From CAIKZZ01 sp035604595 (GTDB taxonomy: Bacteria > Pseudomonadota > Gammaproteobacteria > Steroidobacterales > Steroidobacteraceae), in assembly GCA_035604595.1 (NCBI GenBank), contig DATNIE010000008.1:124001-188000 (forward strand): a stretch of DNA of 64,000 nt. Direction: 5' to 3'. Shown here one piece after another: positions 47,823-56,100 of this stretch. Made by a program: the position numbers and the translations under genes. The notes beneath the pieces are model-generated. The model had not been told where the DNA came from, did no database searches, and saw nothing but the letters and a program-made list of their open reading frames with translations. The first letter of the stretch is position 1. Each line of letters opens with the position of its first letter.

Positions 47823-48298
47823 TTGCCAGGCTCCGCACGGCCGGTCAGCTCGTCGAACCGCTGTGGCGTCACCCGCCCGTGCAGCCGTCCTCCGACGCGA
47901 ATCGAGGGCCCGCACGCGCAGTTGCCGAGACAGTACACGGCCTCGAGTGAGAGCGCGCCATCGGCGGTCGTTGCGTGGAAGTCGACGCCGAGCGTCTTCT
48001 GGGCATGCGCCGCGAGCGCATCGCTGCCGACTGCCTGGCAGGCCTCTGCGCGGCAGATCTCGACGGTCGTGCGCCCTGGCGGATGGCTGCGGAAATAGTG
48101 ATAGAAAGTCACGACCCCGTGCACCTCGGCGCGGGACAGGTTGAGGCCGGAAGCGATCCGCGGGATCACGCCCGGGGGGATGTAGCCGAGGGCGTCCTGC
48201 ACCGCATGTAAGACGAGCAGCAGCGGCCCCGGTTCCCCGGTGAAACGGCCGAGTGCCGCGTCGACGATCGCCTCGTGTCTCGCGTGCTCGCTGGTCAA
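47819..48298 (-). CDS. fdsG: NAD-dependent formate dehydrogenase gamma subunit FdsG
   Basis: This 159-residue NuoE-like subunit has a thioredoxin-fold [2Fe-2S] domain with the expected four cysteines in CRAEACQ and CLGNCACGPSIRV. The N-terminal helical part (LLLVLHAVQDALGYIPP, AEVHGVVTFYHYF) also fits. The start is TTG 48298, preceded by a GAGGGGG stretch. It is the first gene of the fds operon. A promoter would lie in the 117-bp spacer to the divergent racemase-family gene. Confidence 0.93.
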   Translation of the reverse strand: MTSEHARHEAIVDAALGRFTGEPGPLLLVLHAVQDALGYIPPGVIPRIASGLNLSRAEVHGVVTFYHYFRSHPPGRTTVEICRAEACQAVGSDALAAHAQKTLGVDFHATTADGALSLEAVYCLGNCACGPSIRVGGRLHGRVTPQRFDELTGRAEPGK

Positions 48299-48415
48299 TC
48301 CGCCCCCTCACCGACCGGTCGATCTGCGGTCGCATCCGCGACCCGTACTGAGCCGGGGGAGGGTAGCATATCCGGTCCGCCGGCCTGCCGGTTGCGCCCG
48401 AGGAGGGTCAGTCGG

Positions 48416-49111
48416 ATGAAACGGATCGGGATTCTCGGGGGCTCGAGCGATCAGGCGACGGCGGATTACTACCGGCGCCTGAACAAGGCGTTCAACGATC
48501 GCCTCGGCGGCTGGAACACGGCCGAGCTGCTCGTCAGCTCGATGAATTTCGCGCTCGCCGAGCGCTGGGTGCGGACCGGCGATTGGGATGCCGCCGCCCG
48601 CTACCTGACCGAACGGGCGCAGGCGCTCGAGGCGGCGGGAGCGGATCTGCTGCTGTGCGTGTCGAATACGCTGCACCGCGTCGCCCCGAATTTCACCGCG
48701 GGGCTGTCGATCCCGTTCCTGCACATCGTCGATCCGACCGCGAAAGCGATTCTCGCCGCGGGCCTGACGCGGGTCGGTCTGCTCGGGACCAAGCCTGTGA
48801 TGGCGACCGATTACGTAAAGCGGCGCTACCTCGAGCAGTTCGGCGTCGGAATCCTGGTGCCGAGCCCCGCCGAGCAAGACATCGTCGACCGGATCATCTT
48901 TGATGAGCTGTGCCGCGGGCGATTCCTGCCCGAGGCGAAGGAGCGCTATCTGGCGATCGCCGACCGGCTCGCCGACGCGGGAGCCGAGGGCGTGATCCTC
49001 GGCTGCACCGAGATTCCAATGCTGATCGGCCAGTCCGATCGGCCGCATCTGCCGATGTTCGACACCGTCGAACTGCACGTCGCCGCAGCGGTCGAGCGCG
49101 CCCTCGCCTGA
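48416..49111 (+). CDS. Aspartate/glutamate racemase family protein
   Basis: This 231-residue protein starts RIGILGGSSDQATADYYRRLN and belongs to the Asp/Glu racemase family (YgeA/L-DER branch by size). The C-terminal catalytic Cys197 is present in LGCTEIPM. The N-terminal catalytic motif, normally Cys-Asn-Thr, reads CVSNTLHRV: Ser83 precedes Asn84-Thr85, and the only nearby Cys is at 81. The E. coli L-DER enzyme, as I recall, has Thr83/Cys197, so a one-cysteine, L-specific racemase or a related activity is plausible. ATG 48416 has GAGGAGGG upstream. It is divergent from fdsG. Confidence 0.82.
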   Translation: MKRIGILGGSSDQATADYYRRLNKAFNDRLGGWNTAELLVSSMNFALAERWVRTGDWDAAARYLTERAQALEAAGADLLLCVSNTLHRVAPNFTAGLSIPFLHIVDPTAKAILAAGLTRVGLLGTKPVMATDYVKRRYLEQFGVGILVPSPAEQDIVDRIIFDELCRGRFLPEAKERYLAIADRLADAGAEGVILGCTEIPMLIGQSDRPHLPMFDTVELHVAAAVERALA

Positions 49112-49159
49112 GTCGGCCACCGGGTGTTGCAAATTCAGGCGTGGCAGGGTTGAATGATT

Positions 49160-49179
49160 CGCGGTTTTGCAGAACCGCG
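49160..49179 (+). terminator. Hairpin after the racemase-family gene
   Basis: CGCGGTT-TTGCAG-AACCGCG forms a 7-bp stem with a 6-nt loop, 49 bp after the racemase-family stop. A TTTT run follows eight bases later, not directly. A weak intrinsic terminator is reasonable, separating this gene from the oxidase region. Confidence 0.4.
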
Positions 49180-49284
49180 CGGCGCGTTTTGCGGCGCATC
49201 ATCTGAGCGTGTACTCTGGGGTCTCGGTCGGTCGTTGCCGATTCCCCGGGCGGAGGTTGTCGATCGCATGAGTAAAGTAGCGCC

Positions 49285-49530
49285 GTGTTGCTAGCGATGA
49301 TCGCAATCGTCGTGGTCCTCGTGCTATGCGGCATCATCGTGCGCAGCCGGCCGCAGCTCGGCTTCGGCATTGTCCTCGGTGGCGGACTCGCCTGGGCCGG
49401 GCTCGCCCTCGCCCCGCACATCAGTCTGACGCCCATTCCCGTGTGGCTGCCGGCGCTGCCCTTTGCGACGGTCGCCCTCACGCTGTTTTTCTTCGGCTTT
49501 CTCGCCTGGTTCTGGGGAACCGGCCGCTAG
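49285..49530 (+). CDS. Small membrane protein of unknown function
   Basis: This 81-codon frame starts at GTG 49285 (or ATG 49297) and encodes at least two strong membrane helices: the LLAMIAIVVVLVLCGIIV stretch and the ATVALTLFFFGFLAWFWG C-terminus. The hydrophobic pattern is much more protein-like than the shadow frames. No family is recognised. It precedes the oxidase operon by about 290 bp on the same strand and could be an oxidase-associated small subunit or unrelated. Confidence 0.5.
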   Translation: MLLAMIAIVVVLVLCGIIVRSRPQLGFGIVLGGGLAWAGLALAPHISLTPIPVWLPALPFATVALTLFFFGFLAWFWGTGR

Positions 49531-49679
49531 GGGACGACATCGCCCGCCCGCGGGCACGAGGACATCGGCTCGAAGTTCCACGGCAATGCGGTCGAGGCAC
49601 GCGGGCACACACAATCAGCACGAGCTCCGCACATGCGGCGGACAGGGTTATCGGCGTACGTGCCCCGGGGGGCGTCAAG

Positions 49680-49820
49680 ATGAACTGTTTCTACTCTCTC
49701 GCGCCTGCACTGACGAGCATGCAGCAGGTCGCTGACGGCCGGCACCAGGTCGGGATCGGGGATTCCGACCCGGCAGCCGCCGCCGACGGCCGCGGTCGAA
49801 CCACGTTGCAGAAGGGCTAG
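49680..49820 (+). CDS. Possible short leader ORF before coxB
   Basis: This is a 46-codon frame from ATG 49680, with GGGGGG seven bases upstream, ending four bases before the coxB ATG. The product (MNCFYSLAPALTSMQQVADG...) is not recognised. Its end contains the AGAAGGG that serves as ribosome-binding site for coxB, so coupling is conceivable. High GC keeps many frames open here, so this is weak. Confidence 0.2.
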   Translation: MNCFYSLAPALTSMQQVADGRHQVGIGDSDPAAAADGRGRTTLQKG

Positions 49821-49824
49821 TGCA

Positions 49825-51177
49825 ATGGTGCTGGCAATCGTCATCGTCCTGTTGGTCATCGGCACGGTCCTGTTCCACATCCTGAGCCCGTGGTGGTTCA
49901 CGCCGATCGCCTCCAACTGGGCGATGATGGATAACACGGTCAATCTCACGTTCTGGGTCACCGGGTTCGTGTTCATCTCGGTGAATCTGTTCCTGGCATA
50001 CGCCGTCCTCACCTATCGCCATCGCAAGGGCCGTCAGGCCGAGTACCGGCCGGAGGACAAGAAGCTCGAGTGGTGGCTGACGGGTATTACGACCGTCGGC
50101 GTCGCGGCGCTGCTGGCGCCGGGTCTGTTCGTCTGGGCGAAGTTCGTCACGGTGCCCCGTGACGCCGCGATCGTCGAGGTCGTCGGGCAGCAATGGAACT
50201 GGAGCTTCCGCTACCCCGGCAAGGACGGTGTGCTCGGAACCACCGACGCGAAGCTGATCAGTCCGGACAATCCCTTCGGCATCGACCCCAACGATTCCAG
50301 GGGCCAGGACGACGTCCTGATCTCCTCACCGGAGCTGCACCTGCCGCTCAACAAGCCGGTCAAGATTCTGCTGCGCTCGCGCGACGTGACGCACCAGTTC
50401 GCCGTGCCGCCATTCCGCGTCAAGATGGACATGGTCCCGGGCATGGTCACCTACTTCTGGTTCACGCCGACGCGGACCGGCACCTTTCCGGTGCTGTGCG
50501 AACAGCTGTGTGGCCTCGCGCATTTCGCAATGCGCGGTCGCGTGGTCGTCGAGGAGCAGCCGCAGTTCGACGCCTGGCTCGCGGCCCAGCCGACCTTTGC
50601 GAGCATTCGCGCGCGGGCCGCGGGCGATCCGGTCGCCGGTGCGGCTCTGTACACCGTGTGCAGCGCCTGTCATGGGCCCCAGGGGCAGGGCAACCAGCTG
50701 CTGAACGCGCCGAAGCTGAGCAGCCAGGCCGGCTGGTATCTCACCCGGCAGCTGAAGGGCTTCAAGCAGGGGCTGCGCGGCGCTGACCCGAAGGATGTGT
50801 ATGCGCAGCAGATGATGCCGATGGCTGCGACACTCGTCGATGACACTGCCGTGCGCAACGTCGTCGCGTACATCGCCTCGCTCCCCGACGAGCGTCCGGC
50901 CGCGACCGTCAGCGGCGACGCCGGCCGCGGCCGCGTGATCTATGAGACCTGTACGGCGTGTCACGGCGCCGCGGGCGAGGGCATCTGGGCGACCAACGCC
51001 CCGCGCCTTGCCCGGATGAGTGACTGGTACCTGGCGAGGCAGCTGAAGAACTTCCGCGATGGCCTCCGCGGCGGCCATCCACAGGACTTCGCCGGCGCGC
51101 AGATGGCGCAGATGGCGAGCGTGCTCAAGGACGACCGTGCGATCAATGACCTGCTTGCCTACGTGGATACCATGTGA
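49825..51177 (+). CDS. coxB: Cytochrome c oxidase subunit II with two haem-c domains
   Basis: This 450-residue subunit II begins with two membrane helices (residues 1-25 and about 40-110). A CuA cupredoxin domain follows, with GQQWNWSFRYPG and the ligand motif CEQLCGLAHFAM (Cys225, Cys229, His233). Two class I cytochrome c domains come next: CSACHG (Cys279) and CTACHG (Cys376). Fused haem-c domains characterise caa3-like oxidases, and this gene set resembles CoxMNOP of Bradyrhizobium. A soluble electron donor or another cytochrome would deliver electrons to the haems and then to CuA. ATG 49825 has AGAAGGG nine bases upstream. It is the first gene of a five-gene operon. Confidence 0.93.
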   Translation: MVLAIVIVLLVIGTVLFHILSPWWFTPIASNWAMMDNTVNLTFWVTGFVFISVNLFLAYAVLTYRHRKGRQAEYRPEDKKLEWWLTGITTVGVAALLAPGLFVWAKFVTVPRDAAIVEVVGQQWNWSFRYPGKDGVLGTTDAKLISPDNPFGIDPNDSRGQDDVLISSPELHLPLNKPVKILLRSRDVTHQFAVPPFRVKMDMVPGMVTYFWFTPTRTGTFPVLCEQLCGLAHFAMRGRVVVEEQPQFDAWLAAQPTFASIRARAAGDPVAGAALYTVCSACHGPQGQGNQLLNAPKLSSQAGWYLTRQLKGFKQGLRGADPKDVYAQQMMPMAATLVDDTAVRNVVAYIASLPDERPAATVSGDAGRGRVIYETCTACHGAAGEGIWATNAPRLARMSDWYLARQLKNFRDGLRGGHPQDFAGAQMAQMASVLKDDRAINDLLAYVDTM

Positions 51178-51255
51178 CGACCCGTCTGCTGGACAGACTG
51201 CAGCGCTCGGCGCCGCGCGCACGCGCGGCGCGGCAGTGCTGAGGAGGAGAGGCTG

Positions 51256-53013
51256 ATGGCCTATGTTGCAATAGCGGATCGCGACCACGCGCTCCACGAC
51301 CCGCAGAGCTGGGTCACGAAGTACATCTGGAGCCAGGACCACAAGGTCATCGCGATCCAGTACGCAGTGACCGCGATCGGCATCGGCCTGGTCGCGCTGG
51401 TGCTGTCGCTGGTGATGCGCCTGCAGCTCGGCTTCCCGCACACGTTCTCGCTGATCGCGCCGGGCGACTACCTGCAGGCGATCACGATGCACGGGATGAT
51501 CATGGTGATCTACCTGCTCACGGCGCTGTTCCTGGGCGGCTTCGGCAATTACCTCATTCCCCTGATGTGCGGCGCACGCGACATGGTGTTCCCGTACCTC
51601 AACATGCTGAGCTACTGGGTCTACCTGCTCGCCGTGCTGGTGCTGGTCGCCGGTTTCTTCGTTCCCGGCGGACCGACCGGCGCGGGCTGGACGCTGTACC
51701 CGCCGCAGGCGATCTCGAACGGCACGCCCGGGGCATCGTGGGGCATCGTCTGCATGCTGGTCTCGCTCGCGATCTTCATCGTCGCCTTCACGATGGGCGG
51801 CCTCAACTACGTCACGACCGTGCTGCAGGCGCGCTGTCGCGGCATGACGCTGATGCGCATGCCGCTGTCGGTATGGGGCATCTTCTGCGCCACCATCCTC
51901 GGCCTGCTCGCATTCCCGGCGCTGCTCGTGTCGGCGGTCATGCTGACGCTGGATGCGGTCATCGGCACCAGCTTCTTCATGCCGGCGGTCGTCTCGATGG
52001 GGCATGCGCCGACGCACAATGGCGGCAGCCCGCTGCTGTTCCAGCACCTGTTCTGGTTCTTCGGGCACCCCGAGGTGTACATCGTCGCGCTGCCGGCGTT
52101 CGGCATCGTCTCGGATCTGCTGAGCACGCACGCCCGGCGGCACATATTCGGCTATCGAATGATGGTCTGGGCGATCCTTGCGATCGCCTGCCTCAGCTTC
52201 GTCGTGTGGGCGCACCACATGTACATCAGCGGCATGAACCCGTACTTCGGCTTCTTCTTCGCGACGACCACACTGGTCATCGCCGTGCCGACCGCGCTCA
52301 AGGTCTACAACTGGGTGCTGACGCTGTGGCGCGGCGACATCCACCTGACGGTCCCGATGATGTTCGCGATCGGCTTCATCTTCACGTTCATCCACGGGGG
52401 TCTCACCGGGCTGTTCCTCGGCAATGTCACCGTGGACGTGCCGCTGTCCGCCACCTACTTCGTGGTCGCCCACTTCCACATGGTGATGGGTGTATCGCCG
52501 ATCATGGTGGTGTTTGGCGCCATCTATCACTGGTATCCGAAGATGACCGGCCGGATGCTGAACGAGACGCTCGGCCGGATCCACTTCTGGATCACGTTCC
52601 TCGGCGTCTATTCGATCTACCTGCCGATGCACTACCTCGGCATCCTCGGTGTGCCGCGGCGCTACTACGCCTACACGACGGCGGATTTCCCGCCGTCGGT
52701 GCAGTCGCTGAACGCCGCCATCACCATCGCGGCGCTGATCGTGGCCGCGGCGCAGCTGGTGTTTCTGTTCAACATCGTCTGGTCGCTCGTCCACGGCAAG
52801 CCCGCCGGCAGCAACCCCTGGCGCGCAACGACGCTTGAGTGGCAGACGCCGGACACCCCGCCCAAGCACGGCAACTGGGGCCCGAAGCTGCCCGTCGTCT
52901 ACCGCTGGGCCTACGACTACAGCGTGCCGGGTGCGGCTGAGGATTTCATCCCGCAGAACATGCCGCCCAGCGAGCGCGCACCGGCGGGTTATAGCCACGA
53001 AGGGACCGCGTGA
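51256..53013 (+). CDS. coxA: Cytochrome c oxidase subunit I
   Basis: This 585-residue, 12-helix subunit holds low-spin haem a and the haem a3-CuB site. The conserved ITMHGMIMV (haem a His), FWFFGHPEVYIVALP (CuB His with the cross-linked Tyr, and Glu), WAHHMYISGMNPYF (two CuB His) and TYFVVAHFHMVMG (haem a3 and a His) are visible. ARDMVFPYLNMLSYW and PTALKVYNW mark the D and K proton channels, so this is an A-type oxidase. The start is ATG 51256 with a very strong GAGGAGGAG. It overlaps the next gene by 4 bp. Confidence 0.95.
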   Translation: MAYVAIADRDHALHDPQSWVTKYIWSQDHKVIAIQYAVTAIGIGLVALVLSLVMRLQLGFPHTFSLIAPGDYLQAITMHGMIMVIYLLTALFLGGFGNYLIPLMCGARDMVFPYLNMLSYWVYLLAVLVLVAGFFVPGGPTGAGWTLYPPQAISNGTPGASWGIVCMLVSLAIFIVAFTMGGLNYVTTVLQARCRGMTLMRMPLSVWGIFCATILGLLAFPALLVSAVMLTLDAVIGTSFFMPAVVSMGHAPTHNGGSPLLFQHLFWFFGHPEVYIVALPAFGIVSDLLSTHARRHIFGYRMMVWAILAIACLSFVVWAHHMYISGMNPYFGFFFATTTLVIAVPTALKVYNWVLTLWRGDIHLTVPMMFAIGFIFTFIHGGLTGLFLGNVTVDVPLSATYFVVAHFHMVMGVSPIMVVFGAIYHWYPKMTGRMLNETLGRIHFWITFLGVYSIYLPMHYLGILGVPRRYYAYTTADFPPSVQSLNAAITIAALIVAAAQLVFLFNIVWSLVHGKPAGSNPWRATTLEWQTPDTPPKHGNWGPKLPVVYRWAYDYSVPGAAEDFIPQNMPPSERAPAGYSHEGTA

Positions 53014-53690
53014 GCGTGTCGATCGCTTTTGCCGCGCTCATCGCCGGCACGGTCGTCTGGGCACTGCTGGTCCGCCGCCTGACGGCCAAGCCGTGGCTGA
53101 CGCCCGGCTCGACCGCAGCGCTCAACGAAGGCGGGCAAACGCTGCTACCCGCTCAGACGATCGGGCTGTGGACGTTCCTCGGGGTGATCACCTCGCTGTT
53201 CGGCCTGTTCATCGCCGCGTATCACATGCGGATGATTCAGGGCATCCAGCACGGCGACTGGAACCATTTCCCCGTACCACGGCTGCTATGGGTCAACACG
53301 GTCGTCCTGATGCTGGGCAGCGTTGCGATGGAATGGGCGCGCAGCGCGGCGGAGCGCGGCGAGCTCGGGCGGCTGCGGCCGCGGCTCATCGCGGGCGGAG
53401 TGCTGACGGCGGCGTTCCTGCTCGGCCAGCTGCTGGCCTGGCGCCAGGTGCGCGGTGCGGAGTACTTCTCGCCGAGTAATCCCGCGGTCGCCTTCTTCTA
53501 CCTGCTCACCGCCGTGCACGGTCTGCATCTGCTCGGGGGCCTCGCCGTCTGGGCGCGGACGATCGCCCGGCTGTCAGCCCCGCGCGTCAAACCGCTCGAC
53601 ATCAGCCTCACGGTGGGCCTGTGCACCGTGTACTGGCACTACCTGTTGCTCGTGTGGCTGGTGCTGTTCGGGCTGATGTTGTCCACCTAG
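53010..53690 (+). CDS. coxC: Haem-copper oxidase subunit III-like protein (first copy)
   Basis: This 226-residue membrane protein with about six helices starts at GTG 53010, inside the coxA stop. LWTFLGVITSLFGLFIAAYHMR, WVNTVVLMLGSVAMEWAR, YLLTAVHGLHLLGGLAVW and TVYWHYLLLVWLVLFG match the CtaE/subunit III family. This copy resembles CoxO of CoxMNOP-type clusters. A second subunit III gene follows after 19 bp, so the operon encodes two different subunit III-like proteins. Confidence 0.88.
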   Translation: MSVSIAFAALIAGTVVWALLVRRLTAKPWLTPGSTAALNEGGQTLLPAQTIGLWTFLGVITSLFGLFIAAYHMRMIQGIQHGDWNHFPVPRLLWVNTVVLMLGSVAMEWARSAAERGELGRLRPRLIAGGVLTAAFLLGQLLAWRQVRGAEYFSPSNPAVAFFYLLTAVHGLHLLGGLAVWARTIARLSAPRVKPLDISLTVGLCTVYWHYLLLVWLVLFGLMLST

Positions 53691-53709
53691 ACTGAAGGAT
53701 TCGGATCGT

Positions 53710-54402
53710 ATGGCAGCAGATGCGCTCACGGCCGGGACGGCCGCTCACGGTGCGGCCGGTCTCGAAGGGGTCGTTGCCGATCTGGCCTCCGACAAGCAGG
53801 CCTTCCCCGTGCCGTGGGGCAAGGCAATGATGTGGATTTTCCTGCTCAGCGACACGTTCATTTTCAGCTGCTTTCTGACCTCGTACATGAACGTGCGGAT
53901 CTCGACCACCGTGAAGTGGCCGAACCCGAGCGAGGTCTTCGGGCTGACGGTCGGGCACACGAACGTGCCGCTGCTGCTGATTGCGATCATGACGATGGTC
54001 CTGATCACGAGTAGCGGCACGATGGCGATGGCCGTCAACTACGGCTACCGCCGCAACCGCGCGTACACGACAGCGTTGATGCTGGCCACCGCCGGGTTCG
54101 GCGCTACCTTCGTCGGCATGCAGGCCTTCGAGTGGACCAAACTGATCGTCGTTGAAGGGGTCCGCCCGTGGGGGAACCCGCTCGGCGCGGTGCAGTTCGG
54201 CGACTCGTTCTTCATGATCACCGGTTTCCACGGCCTGCACGTCTCGGCGGGTGTCGTGTACCTGACGGTCGTGGCAATACGGGTCTGGAACGGGTTCTAC
54301 GATCGAAAGGGCAGCTACGAGACCGTCGAGATCGCGGGCCTGTACTGGCATTTCGTCGATCTCGTCTGGGTGTTCATCTTCGCTCTGTTCTATCTCTGGT
54401 AG
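53710..54402 (+). CDS. Haem-copper oxidase subunit III (second copy)
   Basis: This 230-residue subunit III has a soluble N-terminal 30 residues, then helices WIFLLSDTFIFSCFLTSY, LLLIAIMTMVLITSSGTMAMAV, FGATFVGMQAFEWTKLI, FHGLHVSAGVVYLTVVAI and YWHFVDLVWVFIFALFYLW. These match the classical pattern, including the conserved EWxKL and GLYWHFVDxVW. It is clearly different from the preceding copy. The start is ATG 53710. It resembles CoxP or a standard subunit III. Confidence 0.9.
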   Translation: MAADALTAGTAAHGAAGLEGVVADLASDKQAFPVPWGKAMMWIFLLSDTFIFSCFLTSYMNVRISTTVKWPNPSEVFGLTVGHTNVPLLLIAIMTMVLITSSGTMAMAVNYGYRRNRAYTTALMLATAGFGATFVGMQAFEWTKLIVVEGVRPWGNPLGAVQFGDSFFMITGFHGLHVSAGVVYLTVVAIRVWNGFYDRKGSYETVEIAGLYWHFVDLVWVFIFALFYLW

Positions 54403-54411
54403 GCCGAACTC

Positions 54412-54747
54412 ATGGACCACACCGCCGAACAAACGCATGGCGAAGGCCAGCAGCACCCGATCGCGATCTACCTGTGGATCTGGGGGCTGCTGTTCATCGT
54501 CAGCACGTTTTCCTATCTCGTCGACTATTTCGACCTGCACGGGGTGCTGCGCTGGACGCTGCTCATCGTTTTCATGCTGGTCAAGGCCGGCTTTATTGTC
54601 GGGATTTTCATGCATATGGCGTGGGAGCGTCTCGCGCTCAAGCTCGTCATTTTGGTGCCGCCACTGTCCCTGCTGATTCTGATCAGCCTGATGGCAATCG
54701 AGGGCGACTACACGTTCCTGACGCGACTGAGCTCGTTCGTCCACTGA
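54412..54747 (+). CDS. Cytochrome c oxidase subunit IV (CtaF/CyoD-like)
   Basis: This 111-residue protein has three helices: IAIYLWIWGLLFIVSTFSYLV, LRWTLLIVFMLVKAGFIVGIFMHM and LVILVPPLSLLILISLMAI. The KAGFIVGIFMHMxxE motif is typical of prokaryotic subunit IV (PF03626). It starts 9 bp after the second subunit III gene and ends the operon. It probably assists CuB site assembly, as known for CyoD-type subunits. Confidence 0.9.
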   Translation: MDHTAEQTHGEGQQHPIAIYLWIWGLLFIVSTFSYLVDYFDLHGVLRWTLLIVFMLVKAGFIVGIFMHMAWERLALKLVILVPPLSLLILISLMAIEGDYTFLTRLSSFVH

Positions 54748-54926
54748 CACGCTTAGCAGCTGCGCGACCCGGCTGGCGGGCCGACGGGAGTCCAGGCGCA
54801 CGCACGCGATGACCGGCATCCGGGCGTGCTGGCCAGACGCCCCGCCACCGCCGCCGCTGAACGACTGCGCCGCTGACTGCCGTGAAAGTCCGGCCGTGTC
54901 TGGCCGGCAAGCTCCGTTCGATGTGC

Positions 54927-55796
54927 TCAGAGCGCCGCGGCGGTGCTGGCTGCCGGGGTCGTCGCCGCGATCACCGCGACCGCAGCGCCGCTTGCGGCAG
55001 ACCCGGCCACCTGCTGCTTCGCCGCCAGCCACTTTGCATAGTCCTGCTTCGAGAGCACCTCAACGACGATCGGCATGAAGGCGTGATCGCGCCCGCACAG
55101 CTCGCCGCACTGCCCGGTGTACCGGCCGGTCCTGCCGGCCTTGAATCGCGCCTCGTTGATTGAGCCCGGGATTGCGGCCTTGTTGACCGCGAAGTCCGGC
55201 ACCGACCACGAGTGCGCCACGTCGTTGCCGGTGAGCAGCAGGCGCACCGTGGTGTCCACCGGAATCACCAGCGGGTTATCGACCTCGAGCAGCGTGTCCT
55301 TGGCGGCGTCTGGTCTGACGCCGGGCCGACGCTGCTGTACATCGTTCGACGCCGCGACGAGCGTCGAGTAGAAGCTGATGCCCGTGCCGAGGTAGTCGTA
55401 GTGCCACTTCCACTGATAGCCGGTCACCATGACCGACATCTCGGGGCTTCGAGTGTCGTCCGCGACAATCAGCGTGCGGGCGGCGGGGCTGGCTGTTGCG
55501 ACCAGGATCACGACCGGGACCAGCGTCCAGACCACCTCGGCGCGGGTCGAGTGCGTCGGTGCCTTGTCGTGCACGGCGCCGGCAGACTGACGGATCCTCA
55601 CGATCGAATAGATGATGAGGCTGAAGACCGCGACCGCGACCGCGACGCAGACCCAGAACAGGATCATGTAGAACCCGTGCGCCGGCGTCGACACCTCGGG
55701 AGCGCCGACCGGCAGGCTGTAGCCGCTCGCGCAGGCGACCACCGGTGCGGCAGTGGCGAGTGCGGCGAGCGCGGCGGCGACTGTGCGGTTGTACAT
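54927..55796 (-). CDS. Second cytochrome c oxidase subunit II, without haem c
   Basis: This 289-residue subunit II runs convergent to the oxidase operon. It has a signal-like N-terminus (VAAALAALATAAPVVACASG), two helices (FYMILFWVCVAVAVAVFSLII, EVVWTLVPVVILVATASP), and a complete CuA domain: GYQWKWHYDYLG, NDVAHSWSVPDFAVNK and CGELCGRDHAFMP. The Ala-rich C-terminal tail lacks CxxCH. It starts at ATG 55796 with GAGGGG upstream. No subunit I or III lies beside it, so in this window it is an orphan. It may swap into the adjacent complex or belong to an oxidase elsewhere. Confidence 0.88.
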   Translation of the reverse strand: MYNRTVAAALAALATAAPVVACASGYSLPVGAPEVSTPAHGFYMILFWVCVAVAVAVFSLIIYSIVRIRQSAGAVHDKAPTHSTRAEVVWTLVPVVILVATASPAARTLIVADDTRSPEMSVMVTGYQWKWHYDYLGTGISFYSTLVAASNDVQQRRPGVRPDAAKDTLLEVDNPLVIPVDTTVRLLLTGNDVAHSWSVPDFAVNKAAIPGSINEARFKAGRTGRYTGQCGELCGRDHAFMPIVVEVLSKQDYAKWLAAKQQVAGSAASGAAVAVIAATTPAASTAAAL

Positions 55797-56100
55797 CGAT
55801 CCCCTCAGCCTGTTTATCAGCCCGGCCTCCTGGCGCGCGGGCCGCGCAGTGTAGCCTTCGCCCAGTGCCGGGAACATAGGGTTCGCTGGCCGCGCGGGTC
55901 AAGGGCTGGGACGTTGCTTCCGCGTCCCCACCCGCGCGACCGGGGCGGACGATCCTGACATGCGGTCCGTCCCGCGAGGCACGTGCGGAGGCTCACGGTT
56001 CGATGCATGGCGCCACCGGGGCCGTGTTGCACAACTGCGCCGGGGCCCGTGACGGCGCCCGACAGTCGGCGGCGGTCGCAACGTGAGCGCGCGCAAGGCC
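55797..56100. other. Intergenic stretch with nothing recognisable
   Basis: These 304 GC-rich bases lie between the orphan subunit II start and the bioD stop, and must hold the promoter of the subunit II gene. No RNA gene, repeat or convincing frame was seen. Confidence 0.5.

Noticed and set aside
50326..52998. An 890-codon open frame on the minus strand opposite coxB and coxA
   Set aside because: Its product is dominated by Arg, His, Asp, Gln and Glu, the mirror image of GC-rich codons in the well-supported oxidase genes. It has no recognisable domain.
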